In this document: in pieces, positions 28,979 through 37,249 of the stretch | Layout of the letters: every line of letters starts with the position of its first letter | Numbering within the stretch: position 1 is the stretch's first letter | Origin: Paraburkholderia fungorum | GTDB lineage: Bacteria > Pseudomonadota > Gammaproteobacteria > Burkholderiales > Burkholderiaceae | Assembly: GCF_902833645.1 (NCBI RefSeq) | Contig: NZ_CADFGE010000001.1 | Location: 1,178,001-1,242,000 of the forward strand | DNA length: 64,000 nucleotides | Direction: 5' to 3' | Notes under the pieces: model-generated | The model's database searches: none | Told to the model about the DNA's origin: nothing | What the model saw: only the letters and a program-made list of their open reading frames with translations | Made by a program: the position numbers and the translations under genes

Positions 28979-30373
28979 ATGCTCGCCACCGATTCCGATC
29001 CGATCGTCGCCATTGCCACCGCACCCGGCCGAGGCGGGATCGGGGTTGTGCGGATTTCGTTCGGCCGCGCCGGGGAAGCCGCCGCGCAGCCGCTGATGCA
29101 AGCGCTCACCGGCCAGGTGCTCGCGCCACGGCACGCGAGCTACGTGCCCTTTCTTGACGAAACCGGCAACGCGCTCGACCGCGGTATCGCGCTGTACTTT
29201 CCCGCGCCGCACTCGTACACCGGCGAGCATGTGCTCGAACTGCAAGGTCACGGCGGGCCGGTCGTACTGCAATTGGTGCTGCAGCGTTGTATCGACGCCG
29301 GTCGCGCGTTCGGCCTGCGTCTGGCCGAGCCGGGCGAATTCACGCGGCGTGCGTTTCTCAACGACAAGCTGGATCTCGCGCAAGCGGAAGCCGTCGCCGA
29401 TCTGATCGAGGCCAGCACCGAGGCCGCCGCGCGTTCGGCAGGCCGCTCGCTCGACGGCGCGTTTTCGCGTGACATCCACGCTTTGGTCGAAGACGTCATC
29501 ACGTTACGAATGCTGGTCGAAGCGACGCTCGACTTCCCGGAGGAAGAAATCGACTTTCTCGAAGCCGCCGACGCCCGCGGCAAGCTCGCGCGAATCCGCG
29601 AGCGTCTCGCGCACGTGCTGAGCGAAGCGCGTCAGGGCGCGCTGCTGCGCGAGGGTTTGTCGGTGGTGTTGGCGGGACAGCCGAACGTCGGCAAGTCGTC
29701 GCTGCTGAATGCGCTTGCCGGCGCGGAACTGGCCATCGTCACGCCGATTGCCGGCACGACGCGCGACAAGGTCGCGCAGACCATCCAGATCGAAGGCATT
29801 CCGCTGCACGTAATCGATACGGCCGGACTGCGCGATACCGAAGACGAGGTGGAGAAGATCGGCATTGCGCGCACGTGGAGCGAGATCGAGCGCGCGGACG
29901 TCGTGCTGCATCTGCTCGATTCGCGCACCGGCATGACCGCCGAAGATGAAACGATCGCGGCCCGTTTCCCGAGCGGCGTGCCGGTGGTGCGCGTGCTGAA
30001 CAAGACGGACCTGACCGGGCTCGCGCCGACCGTGACGCCGCTGGACCCGCATCTCGATCTCAGCGAAGTGCGGTTGTCGGCGAAACAGGGCGATGGGGTT
30101 GCGTTGCTGCGCGAAGAGTTGCTGCGCATCGCCGGCTGGCAGGCAGGCGCGGAAAGCGTCTACCTGGCGCGCGAGCGGCACCTGATTGCGCTGCGCGCGG
30201 CCGAGGAGCACCTGGCGACGGCTGCAGCACACGCCGATCAGAACGCTCAGGCGCTGGATCTGTTCGCGGAAGAATTGCGCCTCGCGCAGGATCAACTGAA
30301 CTCGATCACCGGGGAGTTCAGTTCGGATGACCTGCTCGGCGTGATTTTCAGCCGGTTTTGTATCGGCAAGTAG
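28979..30373 (+). CDS. mnmE: tRNA modification GTPase MnmE
   Basis: A 464-aa GTPase that, with MnmG, modifies the wobble uridine of several tRNAs. It starts at 28979 ([27 protein letters not shown]). Residues 1-120 are the tetrahydrofolate-binding domain. The embedded G domain has [27 protein letters not shown] and NKTD. The C-terminal FCIGK carries the conserved cysteine. The in-frame ATG at 28904 is less likely. It closes the origin-proximal core block. Confidence 0.98.
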   Translation: MLATDSDPIVAIATAPGRGGIGVVRISFGRAGEAAAQPLMQALTGQVLAPRHASYVPFLDETGNALDRGIALYFPAPHSYTGEHVLELQGHGGPVVLQLVLQRCIDAGRAFGLRLAEPGEFTRRAFLNDKLDLAQAEAVADLIEASTEAAARSAGRSLDGAFSRDIHALVEDVITLRMLVEATLDFPEEEIDFLEAADARGKLARIRERLAHVLSEARQGALLREGLSVVLAGQPNVGKSSLLNALAGAELAIVTPIAGTTRDKVAQTIQIEGIPLHVIDTAGLRDTEDEVEKIGIARTWSEIERADVVLHLLDSRTGMTAEDETIAARFPSGVPVVRVLNKTDLTGLAPTVTPLDPHLDLSEVRLSAKQGDGVALLREELLRIAGWQAGAESVYLARERHLIALRAAEEHLATAAAHADQNAQALDLFAEELRLAQDQLNSITGEFSSDDLLGVIFSRFCIGK

Positions 30374-30489
30374 TGAATGGCGGGAACACTTCGGTTAGCG
30401 GCTTAACCAGCATGCCTTACAAGGCCATTTTGCGTAGCACCCCGCACCCGCACATGATAAGTCTGTTGACCCAAACTTGCTGATTTTGT

Positions 30490-30498
30490 TGGTACACA
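30490..30498 (+). repeat. TGGTACACA repeat, left (possible att remnant)
   Basis: TGGTACACA 52 bp before the integrase gene; the same 9-mer recurs at 31855-31863 beyond it. It could be a core or arm-site remnant of the integrase. Short repeats of this size can arise by chance. Confidence 0.35.
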
Positions 30499-30549
30499 GA
30501 GCGTAAGCCGGTTTAGAATTTCCGCTATCCCGGTACCCAACGAATCACC

Positions 30550-31761
30550 ATGCCAAAGCTAGCCGCTCCCCTCACCGAAGCGCAAATCCGCGCACTCGAA
30601 CCGCGCGCCACCCGGTATTGCGTCGCTGACGGCAACGGTCTCGTTATCGAAATCATGACGACGGGCACCAAGGTCTGGCGCTTCCGCTATTCGTTGAACG
30701 GCAAGCGCCAACCACTCGTCACGATCGGCGACTACCGGATGATTTCGCTGCGCGTTGCGCGGGCCAAGGCGCAGAAATACGCGGAGATGGTTGCAAATGG
30801 CGTGTCGCCAGTAGCGACAGCACGCCGCGACCGCGGAGCCGAGAGCAAGGTCGAGGTGTTGCGTGAGGGCGCGGAGCTTTATCTCGCCACGGAGATGGCC
30901 GGCAAGTCGGCGGAATATCAGCGCACCACGCGGCGCGCGCTCGAAAAAGACGTGCTTCCCGTGCTTGGTGCCAAGTCGATCAAAGCCGTCACGACTGACG
31001 ACATTCGCGCGATATGCGACCAGATCAAAGGCCGCGGCGCGCCCAAGATGGCGCTGCATACACGCAACGCGGTCAAACGGCTTTATGAGTACCTGATCGC
31101 CCGGCAACTCGCGACGACCAATCCGGCTGAGCTTATCCCGGCCCGCTTCATCGCGACGCCGGACAGCCGCACCCGCGTGCTCGCCGCAGACGAAATAGGC
31201 ACCATGTTGCGGGCGATTTACGCATCGAACATCCGACGTCCGCTGAAATTGGCTTTGCACCTGCTGGTGCTGACGATGGTACGGAAATCGGACATCGTTG
31301 AGGCAGCCTGGTCAGAGTTCAGCCTCAACGCAGCACGCTGGACGATCCCCGCCGCGCGGATGAACAAGAGCCGCGACCATGTGGTGTATCTCCCGCATCA
31401 GGCCGTCGCTCTGCTTCGCGAGCTTCAGGAGACCAAGGCCAGTCGCAATTTCGTCTTCCCGAGCGTCAGGGGTGACGATCGGCCGATCGCCAAAAGCACG
31501 CTCAATCAGGCCGTCAAATCGCTCGGACTCGACGTCGAGCATTTCGTCCTGCATGACTTTCGACGCACCGCCGCGACCCACCTGCGTGAAATGGGGCAGC
31601 CTTCGGATGCGATCGAAAAAGCACTGGCGCATACCGTCAAAGACACCCCGGGCGGAGCCGGCCATGCTGAGCACACGGCGGAACAGCGTCAGATCTTGCA
31701 ACTGTGGGCGGATTTCGTCGACATGCAAATCGAGAGCGGCCGACCACGCGTGGCCGGCTGA
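30550..31761 (+). CDS. P4-type tyrosine integrase lacking the catalytic tyrosine
   Basis: A 403-aa integrase. The N-terminus has the DUF4102 pattern (LTEAQIRALEP, VADGNGLVIEI, RYSLNGKRQPLVTIGDY), then a SAM-like core-binding domain (about 105-200) and the catalytic domain. Visible catalytic residues are Arg245 (TMVRKSD), His335 and Arg338 (LHDFRRTA) and His361. Relatives have a Tyr about 15 residues after the last His, before the EQR-LLQ-WADF helix. Here that stretch reads AGHAEHTAEQRQ, and no Tyr occurs anywhere after residue 280. The enzyme is probably inactive for recombination. No cargo genes accompany it. Confidence 0.9.
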   Translation: MPKLAAPLTEAQIRALEPRATRYCVADGNGLVIEIMTTGTKVWRFRYSLNGKRQPLVTIGDYRMISLRVARAKAQKYAEMVANGVSPVATARRDRGAESKVEVLREGAELYLATEMAGKSAEYQRTTRRALEKDVLPVLGAKSIKAVTTDDIRAICDQIKGRGAPKMALHTRNAVKRLYEYLIARQLATTNPAELIPARFIATPDSRTRVLAADEIGTMLRAIYASNIRRPLKLALHLLVLTMVRKSDIVEAAWSEFSLNAARWTIPAARMNKSRDHVVYLPHQAVALLRELQETKASRNFVFPSVRGDDRPIAKSTLNQAVKSLGLDVEHFVLHDFRRTAATHLREMGQPSDAIEKALAHTVKDTPGGAGHAEHTAEQRQILQLWADFVDMQIESGRPRVAG

Positions 31762-32065
31762 GCACGGCAGCGGCAGGTATGCCAAACACGGCTAGCGGCT
31801 ATCGCCGGACCGGTTGCCGTGGCTTGTCTGATCATTGGCCAGCGACATGCTTGATGGTACACAATTAGACAAATATCAAGCCAAACTGGCCACCCATGAA
31901 AGAGAACCCTCACTTTCGCTAGGTTCTCAATCACCCTGCCCCACGCCCTCTCAGCCCATTCACGTCAATACCGCCGCGTTGCCGGCCAACCCATCACGGC
32001 GTCCTTTTTTCCCGCCATTCATCGCCTAAACTGAAGCATGGATGCAAGCCGGGACGGAGGCCCCC
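31762..32065. other. Intergenic stretch after the integrase
   Basis: About 300 bp with no supported gene. It contains the right-hand TGGTACACA and an AT-richer patch near 31855-31885. I see no tRNA remnant. Confidence 0.5.
31855..31863 (+). repeat. TGGTACACA repeat, right (possible att remnant)
   Basis: The second copy of the 9-mer flanking the integrase, 94 bp after its stop. See the left copy at 30490-30498. Confidence 0.35.
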
Positions 32066-32227
32066 ATGTCAGAATCGTTGATGGCTTATTTGCTGGGACC
32101 GTTAGTCATGCTGGTGGTCGGCGTGGTGATCTGGGCCGCGTCCCACTATCGCGACAAATCAAAGCCCGAGCGCCTCGAGCGCTGGCTCGATACGCATTAT
32201 GCGGAGTGGCTGCACCACAAGCACTGA
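32066..32227 (+). CDS. Small single-pass membrane protein
   Basis: A 53-aa protein starting at 32066, with GGACGGAGG five bases upstream. One hydrophobic helix (YLLGPLVMLVVGVVIWAAS) is followed by a basic cytoplasmic tail (HYRDKSKPERLERWLDTHY). I recognise no family. A strong terminator follows 22 bp after the stop, so it is a single-gene transcript. Confidence 0.7.
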   Translation: MSESLMAYLLGPLVMLVVGVVIWAASHYRDKSKPERLERWLDTHYAEWLHHKH

Positions 32228-32249
32228 GCAGAGACACCCAACAAGACAA

Positions 32250-32277
32250 GGCCGTCGCGTGTTGCGACGGCCTTTTT
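32250..32277 (+). terminator. Rho-independent terminator
   Basis: Perfect 9-bp stem GGCCGTCGC-GTGTT-GCGACGGCC (32250-32272), followed by five T. It ends the small membrane-protein transcript. Confidence 0.88.
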
Positions 32278-32327
32278 CTCTGTGGTGCGCGAGCATCGGG
32301 ACTGCACACGCCCGCGCAGGTCATTCA

Positions 32328-32654
32328 TTACCAGCCTGGCTGGGGCTGCTGCGGATACCCATATTGTTCCGGCGGCGGCGCACCGCAGCCGACATACGCG
32401 CGCTGGTACTGGTCATAGCAGTATCCCGGCGGCGGCCCGGCGTACACGGGCGCCGGCTGATAAACCGGCTGTGCGTAGACCGGTTGCTGGTAAGCGACCA
32501 CAGGCGCCGGATTCAGCGCGGAGGTCACCACGGCACCCAACAGGGCCCCGCCGATCAGCGCACCGACCACATCGCCGCCATTGCCATGAGCCGACGCCGG
32601 ACCCGCCACGCTCAGGCTCCCCACCACCAACAACGCCACCGCAATCTTTTTCAT
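32328..32654 (-). CDS. Exported Pro/Tyr/Gln-rich protein with glycine-zipper-like segment
   Basis: A 108-aa protein starting at 32654 (MKKIAVALLVVGSLSVAGPASA) with a GGGAGCG ribosome site. It has a clear signal peptide with cleavage after ASA. Then comes a glycine-zipper-like helix (GGDVVGALIGGALLGAVV) and a tail of PVYAQPVYQPAPVY-type repeats with two Cys. Proteins like this sit in the envelope of Burkholderia-type bacteria; the function is unknown. The longer frame to 32735 precedes the signal peptide and is rejected. Confidence 0.75.
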   Translation of the reverse strand: MKKIAVALLVVGSLSVAGPASAHGNGGDVVGALIGGALLGAVVTSALNPAPVVAYQQPVYAQPVYQPAPVYAGPPPGYCYDQYQRAYVGCGAPPPEQYGYPQQPQPGW

Positions 32655-32920
32655 GTTTCGCTCCCGCCGTTCAGGCATGGAGCGGATTGTGTACGGTGCG
32701 CGCGGAAATAGATGCTGCAGTTGGTAACTGGGCATTACGGGTGTAACCCCTTAGGCGCAATACGCCACGCCGACCGCCATCCGCTCTTATGATCAATGTA
32801 AAATTCGCGGCAGACCCGTCGGCAAATCCGCCGACCCGTAAAGCTTTCCGATCCTTCGACCCCGAGACCTGCAAGTCGACGTCGGCGTTGAAACCAAGCA
32901 AAAAGTTAAGGGGCGTGCGC

Positions 32921-34546
32921 GTGAAACAATGGACCATCCGCCAACGGATTCTGTGCAGTTTCGGAATTGTGCTGATCGTGATGCTGGCAATGGCAATTGT
33001 CACTTTCGAGCAACTCGGCGGCATCGACCGCGACGCAAAGAGCCAGCAGGAAGACTCGATGCCGGGGCTCTACTACGCGACCGCCATGCGCGCGGCCTGG
33101 TTCGAGAACTACTCCGTCACGCAGCGCCTCATCTACGTCGATACGGACCCCGAATCCATCAAGCGCGACAACACCCGTTTGCAAGAGACCGAGCAAACCC
33201 TCCAGAAGCTCCTCGGCGACTACGGCGCGACCATCTTCCGCGACAACGACCGTGAGTTCTTCAACGCCTTCCGCCAGCAACACGCGCAGTACCTGCCGAT
33301 CCAGACATCGCTGCTGAATGCTTTGCCGGCTTCGAAGGAGAACGCCGCGCGCATCTTCAACACCGAGCTCACGCCGGTCTGGGAGGCGGGCCGGGTGTCG
33401 GCACGCAATCTGGTCGAGAACAACAAGGCCGACGCCGATAAGGCCGCCGAAAGCATCCGCAGTTCGGTGGAGGCCACCCGTATCGTGCTGCTCGTGATGC
33501 TGCTGCTCGCCGCCATTGCGGCCATTCTGGCCGGTTACTGGCTGCTGCGCGCGGTCACCACGCCGATGGCGAAGGTGCTGCAAGTCGTCGACGTCATGCG
33601 CACGGGCGACCTCACGCAACGTCTGCAATTGAATCGCGCGGATGAAATCGGCGCGCTCGAAGCCGGCTTTAACCGCATGACCGACGAGCTCACCGCGCTG
33701 GTCGGCCAGGCGCAGAAGTCGGCGGTTCAGGTCACCACGTCGGTGACGGAAATCGCCGCGACCTCGCGCGAACAGCAAGCCACCGCGAACGAAACTGCGG
33801 CCACTACCACCGAGATTGGCGCCACGTCGCGCGAAATCTTCGCGACCTCGCGCGACCTGCTGCGCACCATGAACGAAGTGTCCGAAGTGGCGGGCCAGTC
33901 GGCGGCGCTCGCCGGCACCGGCCATGCCGGTCTCGCTCGCATGGAAGAAACCATGCGCCTCGTGATGGAGGCAGCCGGCTCGGTCAACGCGAAACTCGCG
34001 ATCCTCAACGAAAAGGCCAGCAACATCAACCAGGTCGTCGCCACCATCACCAAGGTCGCGGATCAGACCAACCTGCTCTCGCTGAACGCGGCGATCGAAG
34101 CAGAAAAGGCCGGCGAATACGGTCGCGGGTTCGCCGTCGTGGCCACCGAGATTCGCCGTCTCGCGGATCAGACCGCCGTGGCGACGTACGACATTGAACA
34201 AATGGTCAAGGAGATCCAGTCGGCGGTAGCGGCGGGCGTGATGGGCATGGATAAGTTTTCCGAAGAAGTCCGGCGCGGCATGCTCGACGTGCAGAACGTG
34301 GGCGGCCATCTCACGCAGATCATCCAGCAGGTGCAGCAGCTCGCACCGCGCTTCTCGATGGTCAACGAAGGCATGCAGACACAAGCCACGGGCGCCGAGC
34401 AGATTACCCAGGCGCTGACGCAGCTCTCGGAGGCCGCGCAACAGACAGCGGAATCGCTGCGCCAGTCGACCCAGGCGATCGACGATCTGACGCACGTCGC
34501 CAACAGTCTGCGCACCGGTGTGTCGCGCTTCAAGGTGGTGGCCTGA
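32921..34546 (+). CDS. wspA: WspA-type methyl-accepting chemoreceptor
   Basis: A 541-aa membrane receptor. I use the GTG at 32921 (MKQWTIRQRILCSFG), with AAGGGG eight bases upstream, over the in-frame ATG at 32789. TM1 is about residues 10-28. A periplasmic four-helix-bundle domain spans about 30-185 and TM2 about 187-210. HAMP follows (AVTTPMAKVLQ onward), then the long MCP signalling coiled coil with the hairpin tip NLLSLNAAIEAEKAGEYGRGF. In Pseudomonas and Burkholderia, WspA senses surface contact or envelope stress and starts the Wsp pathway to cyclic di-GMP. It is the first of seven genes in the order wspABCDEFR. Confidence 0.92.
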   Translation: MKQWTIRQRILCSFGIVLIVMLAMAIVTFEQLGGIDRDAKSQQEDSMPGLYYATAMRAAWFENYSVTQRLIYVDTDPESIKRDNTRLQETEQTLQKLLGDYGATIFRDNDREFFNAFRQQHAQYLPIQTSLLNALPASKENAARIFNTELTPVWEAGRVSARNLVENNKADADKAAESIRSSVEATRIVLLVMLLLAAIAAILAGYWLLRAVTTPMAKVLQVVDVMRTGDLTQRLQLNRADEIGALEAGFNRMTDELTALVGQAQKSAVQVTTSVTEIAATSREQQATANETAATTTEIGATSREIFATSRDLLRTMNEVSEVAGQSAALAGTGHAGLARMEETMRLVMEAAGSVNAKLAILNEKASNINQVVATITKVADQTNLLSLNAAIEAEKAGEYGRGFAVVATEIRRLADQTAVATYDIEQMVKEIQSAVAAGVMGMDKFSEEVRRGMLDVQNVGGHLTQIIQQVQQLAPRFSMVNEGMQTQATGAEQITQALTQLSEAAQQTAESLRQSTQAIDDLTHVANSLRTGVSRFKVVA

Positions 34547-34621
34547 CGCGCCACCACTGGCTCATTCAGGCACACACGCTGAAGCCGACTATTCGCACGC
34601 CACCTCACTCGACCCACGCCG

Positions 34622-35086
34622 ATGCTCTTCATCCTCTTCACGCTCGATAGCGAACGCTACGTGATCGACGCGGCGCAGGTGGAGCGTCTGATGCCGCTCA
34701 CACCGCAGTCGCCGCCGAAGGCGATTCCCGGTGCGCCCTCGTGGGTCGCGGGCGTGCTCGATCACGAAGGCGCAGCGCTGCCGGTGATCGATCTGCCGGC
34801 GCTCGCGCTCGGCCGTCCCGCCGCGCAATTGATGTCGACCCGCGTCGTGCTGGTGCGCTATCCGCATGCCGGCACGGTACGCCTGCTCGCGCTCCTGCTC
34901 GAAGGCGCCACGCGCACGATTCGCCTCGCCGCCGAAGCGTTTCACGATGCCGGCATCGACATGCCGCACGCCCGCTATCTGGGCCCGGTCGCGAGCGAAG
35001 CAGGCAGTCTGGTGCAATGGATTCGCGTCGAGCATCTGCTGCCCGACGATGTCAAAGCGCTGCTGTTTCCCGAGGCGCACGCATGA
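34622..35086 (+). CDS. wspB: CheW-like coupling protein WspB
   Basis: A 154-aa single CheW domain (MLFILFTLDSERYVIDAAQVERLMPL, then GVLDHEGAALPVIDLPALALG), which links receptor to kinase. Its stop overlaps the start of the CheR gene (ATGA), so translation is coupled. In the Wsp system two CheW-like proteins, B and D, attach WspA to WspE. It follows wspA by 75 bp. Confidence 0.92.
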   Translation: MLFILFTLDSERYVIDAAQVERLMPLTPQSPPKAIPGAPSWVAGVLDHEGAALPVIDLPALALGRPAAQLMSTRVVLVRYPHAGTVRLLALLLEGATRTIRLAAEAFHDAGIDMPHARYLGPVASEAGSLVQWIRVEHLLPDDVKALLFPEAHA

Positions 35087-36567
35087 ACGCGCATCACGAC
35101 AACGCGCCGCTCTATCGACGCTTCACCGATCTTCTGCATCGGACCATCGGGCTCGATGCGGCATCGCTCGGTCATAGCGCGATCGAACGCGCGGTCGATC
35201 AGCGCGCGGCCGCCTGGTGCGCGGACGGTCACGCCGATGCCACGCTCGCCGATTACTGGGAGGCTGCGCAAGCATCGCCTGCCATGGTGCAGGCGCTGGT
35301 TGAAACCGTGGTGGTGCCGGAGACCTGGTTCTATCGCGACGCCGATGCGTTCAAAGCGCTCGCACGTCTCGCGTCCGAGCGCCTTGACGAACGCGGTACC
35401 GCGTTGCCGTTGCGGATTCTAAGCCTGCCCTGCTCGACCGGCGAAGAACCGTACACGATCGCGATGACGCTGCTCGACGCCGGCATCGACGCCGCGCACA
35501 TGCGCATCGACGCGATGGATATCAGCGAACGCTCGCTGGCTGTCGCACAAAAGGCGATATACACCCGCAATTCGTTTCGCGGCAATGCGTTGGCGTTTCG
35601 GGACGTCCACTTCACGCGTACCGGAGACGGCTGGCGTCTCGCACCGCGCATCGTCGATGCGGTCCGGTTCTCGCGTGCCAACCTGATGCAACTCGATGCC
35701 ACGACGCTTGGTATCTACGATTTCGTGTTCTGCCGCAACGTGCTGATTTACTTCGACCGCGATGCACAACAAACGGCCTTGCATGCACTCAATAGCGTGC
35801 TGGCCGAAAACGGCACGCTGTTCGTCGGCCCTGCAGAAACCGGACTGCTGATGCGTTATGGCATGCAGTCGGCGAAGATTCCGTTGGCGTTCGCATTCCG
35901 CCGCGCCACGTCGACGGAAACGCAATTCAACGGCTGGCACACCGCGCCGCTCGCCACCGCAGCGGCACTGGCCATGACGCACTCGCCCGTGCCCGCGCTC
36001 GCGCCGCCGCAAGTGTTTTCGGCAGAACCCTTCGCGTGGCCTGATCCGGTGGCGCGCACGCCGTTCAATGCCGGCTCTTCACAGGCGTTTCGAGAAACTC
36101 CGCAAGTGCGCTCGACATTGAACGACGATATGCCGAAGTACGCGTCGCAAGCGCCGGCCAACGGCGTATGGAACAGCGCGGCCGTTCCTTTGAAACCCGC
36201 CGCGCAACCGTACGATCGCACGCTGCCGCACAGCGCGCCGCCCATCAGCGCCGCGCGCGACACGCTGCAATCCGCGCACGCGCTGGCCGATGCGGGCCGT
36301 CTGACGGACGCCGCGAACGCAATCAACGCTTATCTGGAACAGCATGCGCCGCATGCCGATGCGTTCTATCTCCTCGGCGTGCTGGCCGACGCCAGCGGCG
36401 ATACAAACCTCGCCCGCGGCCAGTATCGCAAGGCGCTCTATCTCGACCCGCAGCACGCCGAAGCGCTCGCGCATCTGGCCACGCTGCTCCAACTCGAAGG
36501 CGATCGTAACGGTGCGCGTCTGTTGAAGGAACGCGCGTCGCGCGCACAGGGAGCGCAACGTGGTTGA
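35083..36567 (+). CDS. wspC: CheR-type methyltransferase with C-terminal TPR, WspC
   Basis: A 494-aa chemoreceptor glutamate methyltransferase using SAM. The CheR core occupies about residues 10-270: ETWFYRDADAF, then the SAM site ILSLPCSTGEEPYTIAM, then DAMDISERSL and the FCRNVLIYF stretch. A variable Pro/Ala-rich linker follows, then a TPR-like end (HALADAGRLTDAANAINAY, AFYLLGVLADASGD, QYRKALYLDPQHAEALAHLA). This CheR-TPR layout is typical of WspC, which sets the adaptation state of WspA opposite to WspF. It overlaps wspB by 4 bp and wspD by 8 bp. Confidence 0.93.
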   Translation: MNAHHDNAPLYRRFTDLLHRTIGLDAASLGHSAIERAVDQRAAAWCADGHADATLADYWEAAQASPAMVQALVETVVVPETWFYRDADAFKALARLASERLDERGTALPLRILSLPCSTGEEPYTIAMTLLDAGIDAAHMRIDAMDISERSLAVAQKAIYTRNSFRGNALAFRDVHFTRTGDGWRLAPRIVDAVRFSRANLMQLDATTLGIYDFVFCRNVLIYFDRDAQQTALHALNSVLAENGTLFVGPAETGLLMRYGMQSAKIPLAFAFRRATSTETQFNGWHTAPLATAAALAMTHSPVPALAPPQVFSAEPFAWPDPVARTPFNAGSSQAFRETPQVRSTLNDDMPKYASQAPANGVWNSAAVPLKPAAQPYDRTLPHSAPPISAARDTLQSAHALADAGRLTDAANAINAYLEQHAPHADAFYLLGVLADASGDTNLARGQYRKALYLDPQHAEALAHLATLLQLEGDRNGARLLKERASRAQGAQRG

Positions 36568-37249
36568 GGAGCGCACCGTGACCTTCGACGATTGCTGGAA
36601 TCGCATTGGCGTGCGCGGCGATTCGTCGTGCGAGCGGCTGACCGAGTACGTGCGTTGTCTGAATTGCCCCGTGTTCGAAGCGGCCGCGGCCAAATTGCTG
36701 GAGCGTCCGATTCCCCTTGTGGATCTCTCGCTACATGACGCGCGGACCTCACCGCATCAGCAACGGCAGCAACACAACCCGCAGGGCGCGACTGAGTCGT
36801 TCCTCATCTTCCGGATCGGCCGCGAATGGCTCGCGCTGCCTACGCCGATCTTCAAGCGTATCGTGCAGACGCGGCCAATTCATACCTTGCCGCACCGGCA
36901 GCATCGCGCAGTGCTAGGTGTGGTGAATGTTCAGGGCGACTTGCTGGTGTGTCTGTCGCTCGCGCATCTGCTCGGCTTCGAAACCGACACCACAGCAGGC
37001 GACGATCAGGCGCGCCACGGTCTGCCGCGTTTGCTGGTGGTCTCGCGCGCCGAAGAGCATGCGGTATTTCCCGTCGACCAGGTCGACGGCGTGCATCGGA
37101 TCGCGGTTGCCACCTTTTGCCCGCCGCCCGCGACGCTCTCGCAAGCGGCCGCCGCGCATACGCGCGCCGTGGCCCCGTGGCGCGGCATGACGGTCGGCCT
37201 GCTCGACGCCGATGCGCTGTTCGATACCTTGAACCGGAGTCTCGGATGA
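36560..37249 (+). CDS. wspD: CheW-like coupling protein WspD
   Basis: A 229-aa protein starting at the GTG at 36560, inside the end of wspC. The N-terminal 70 residues carry FDDCWNRIGVRGDSSCERL and Cys-containing RCLNCPVFEAAA, a feature of WspD proteins. The CheW domain follows (FLIFRIGREWLALPTPIFKRIV, GVVNVQGDLLVCLSLAHLLG). It is the second coupling protein of the cluster. Its stop overlaps the wspE start (GGATGAC). Confidence 0.92.
   Translation: MVEERTVTFDDCWNRIGVRGDSSCERLTEYVRCLNCPVFEAAAAKLLERPIPLVDLSLHDARTSPHQQRQQHNPQGATESFLIFRIGREWLALPTPIFKRIVQTRPIHTLPHRQHRAVLGVVNVQGDLLVCLSLAHLLGFETDTTAGDDQARHGLPRLLVVSRAEEHAVFPVDQVDGVHRIAVATFCPPPATLSQAAAAHTRAVAPWRGMTVGLLDADALFDTLNRSLG

Noticed and set aside
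32906..34495. 529-codon open frame antisense to wspA
   Set aside because: A GC-frame shadow of the chemoreceptor gene; no family features and no ribosome site.
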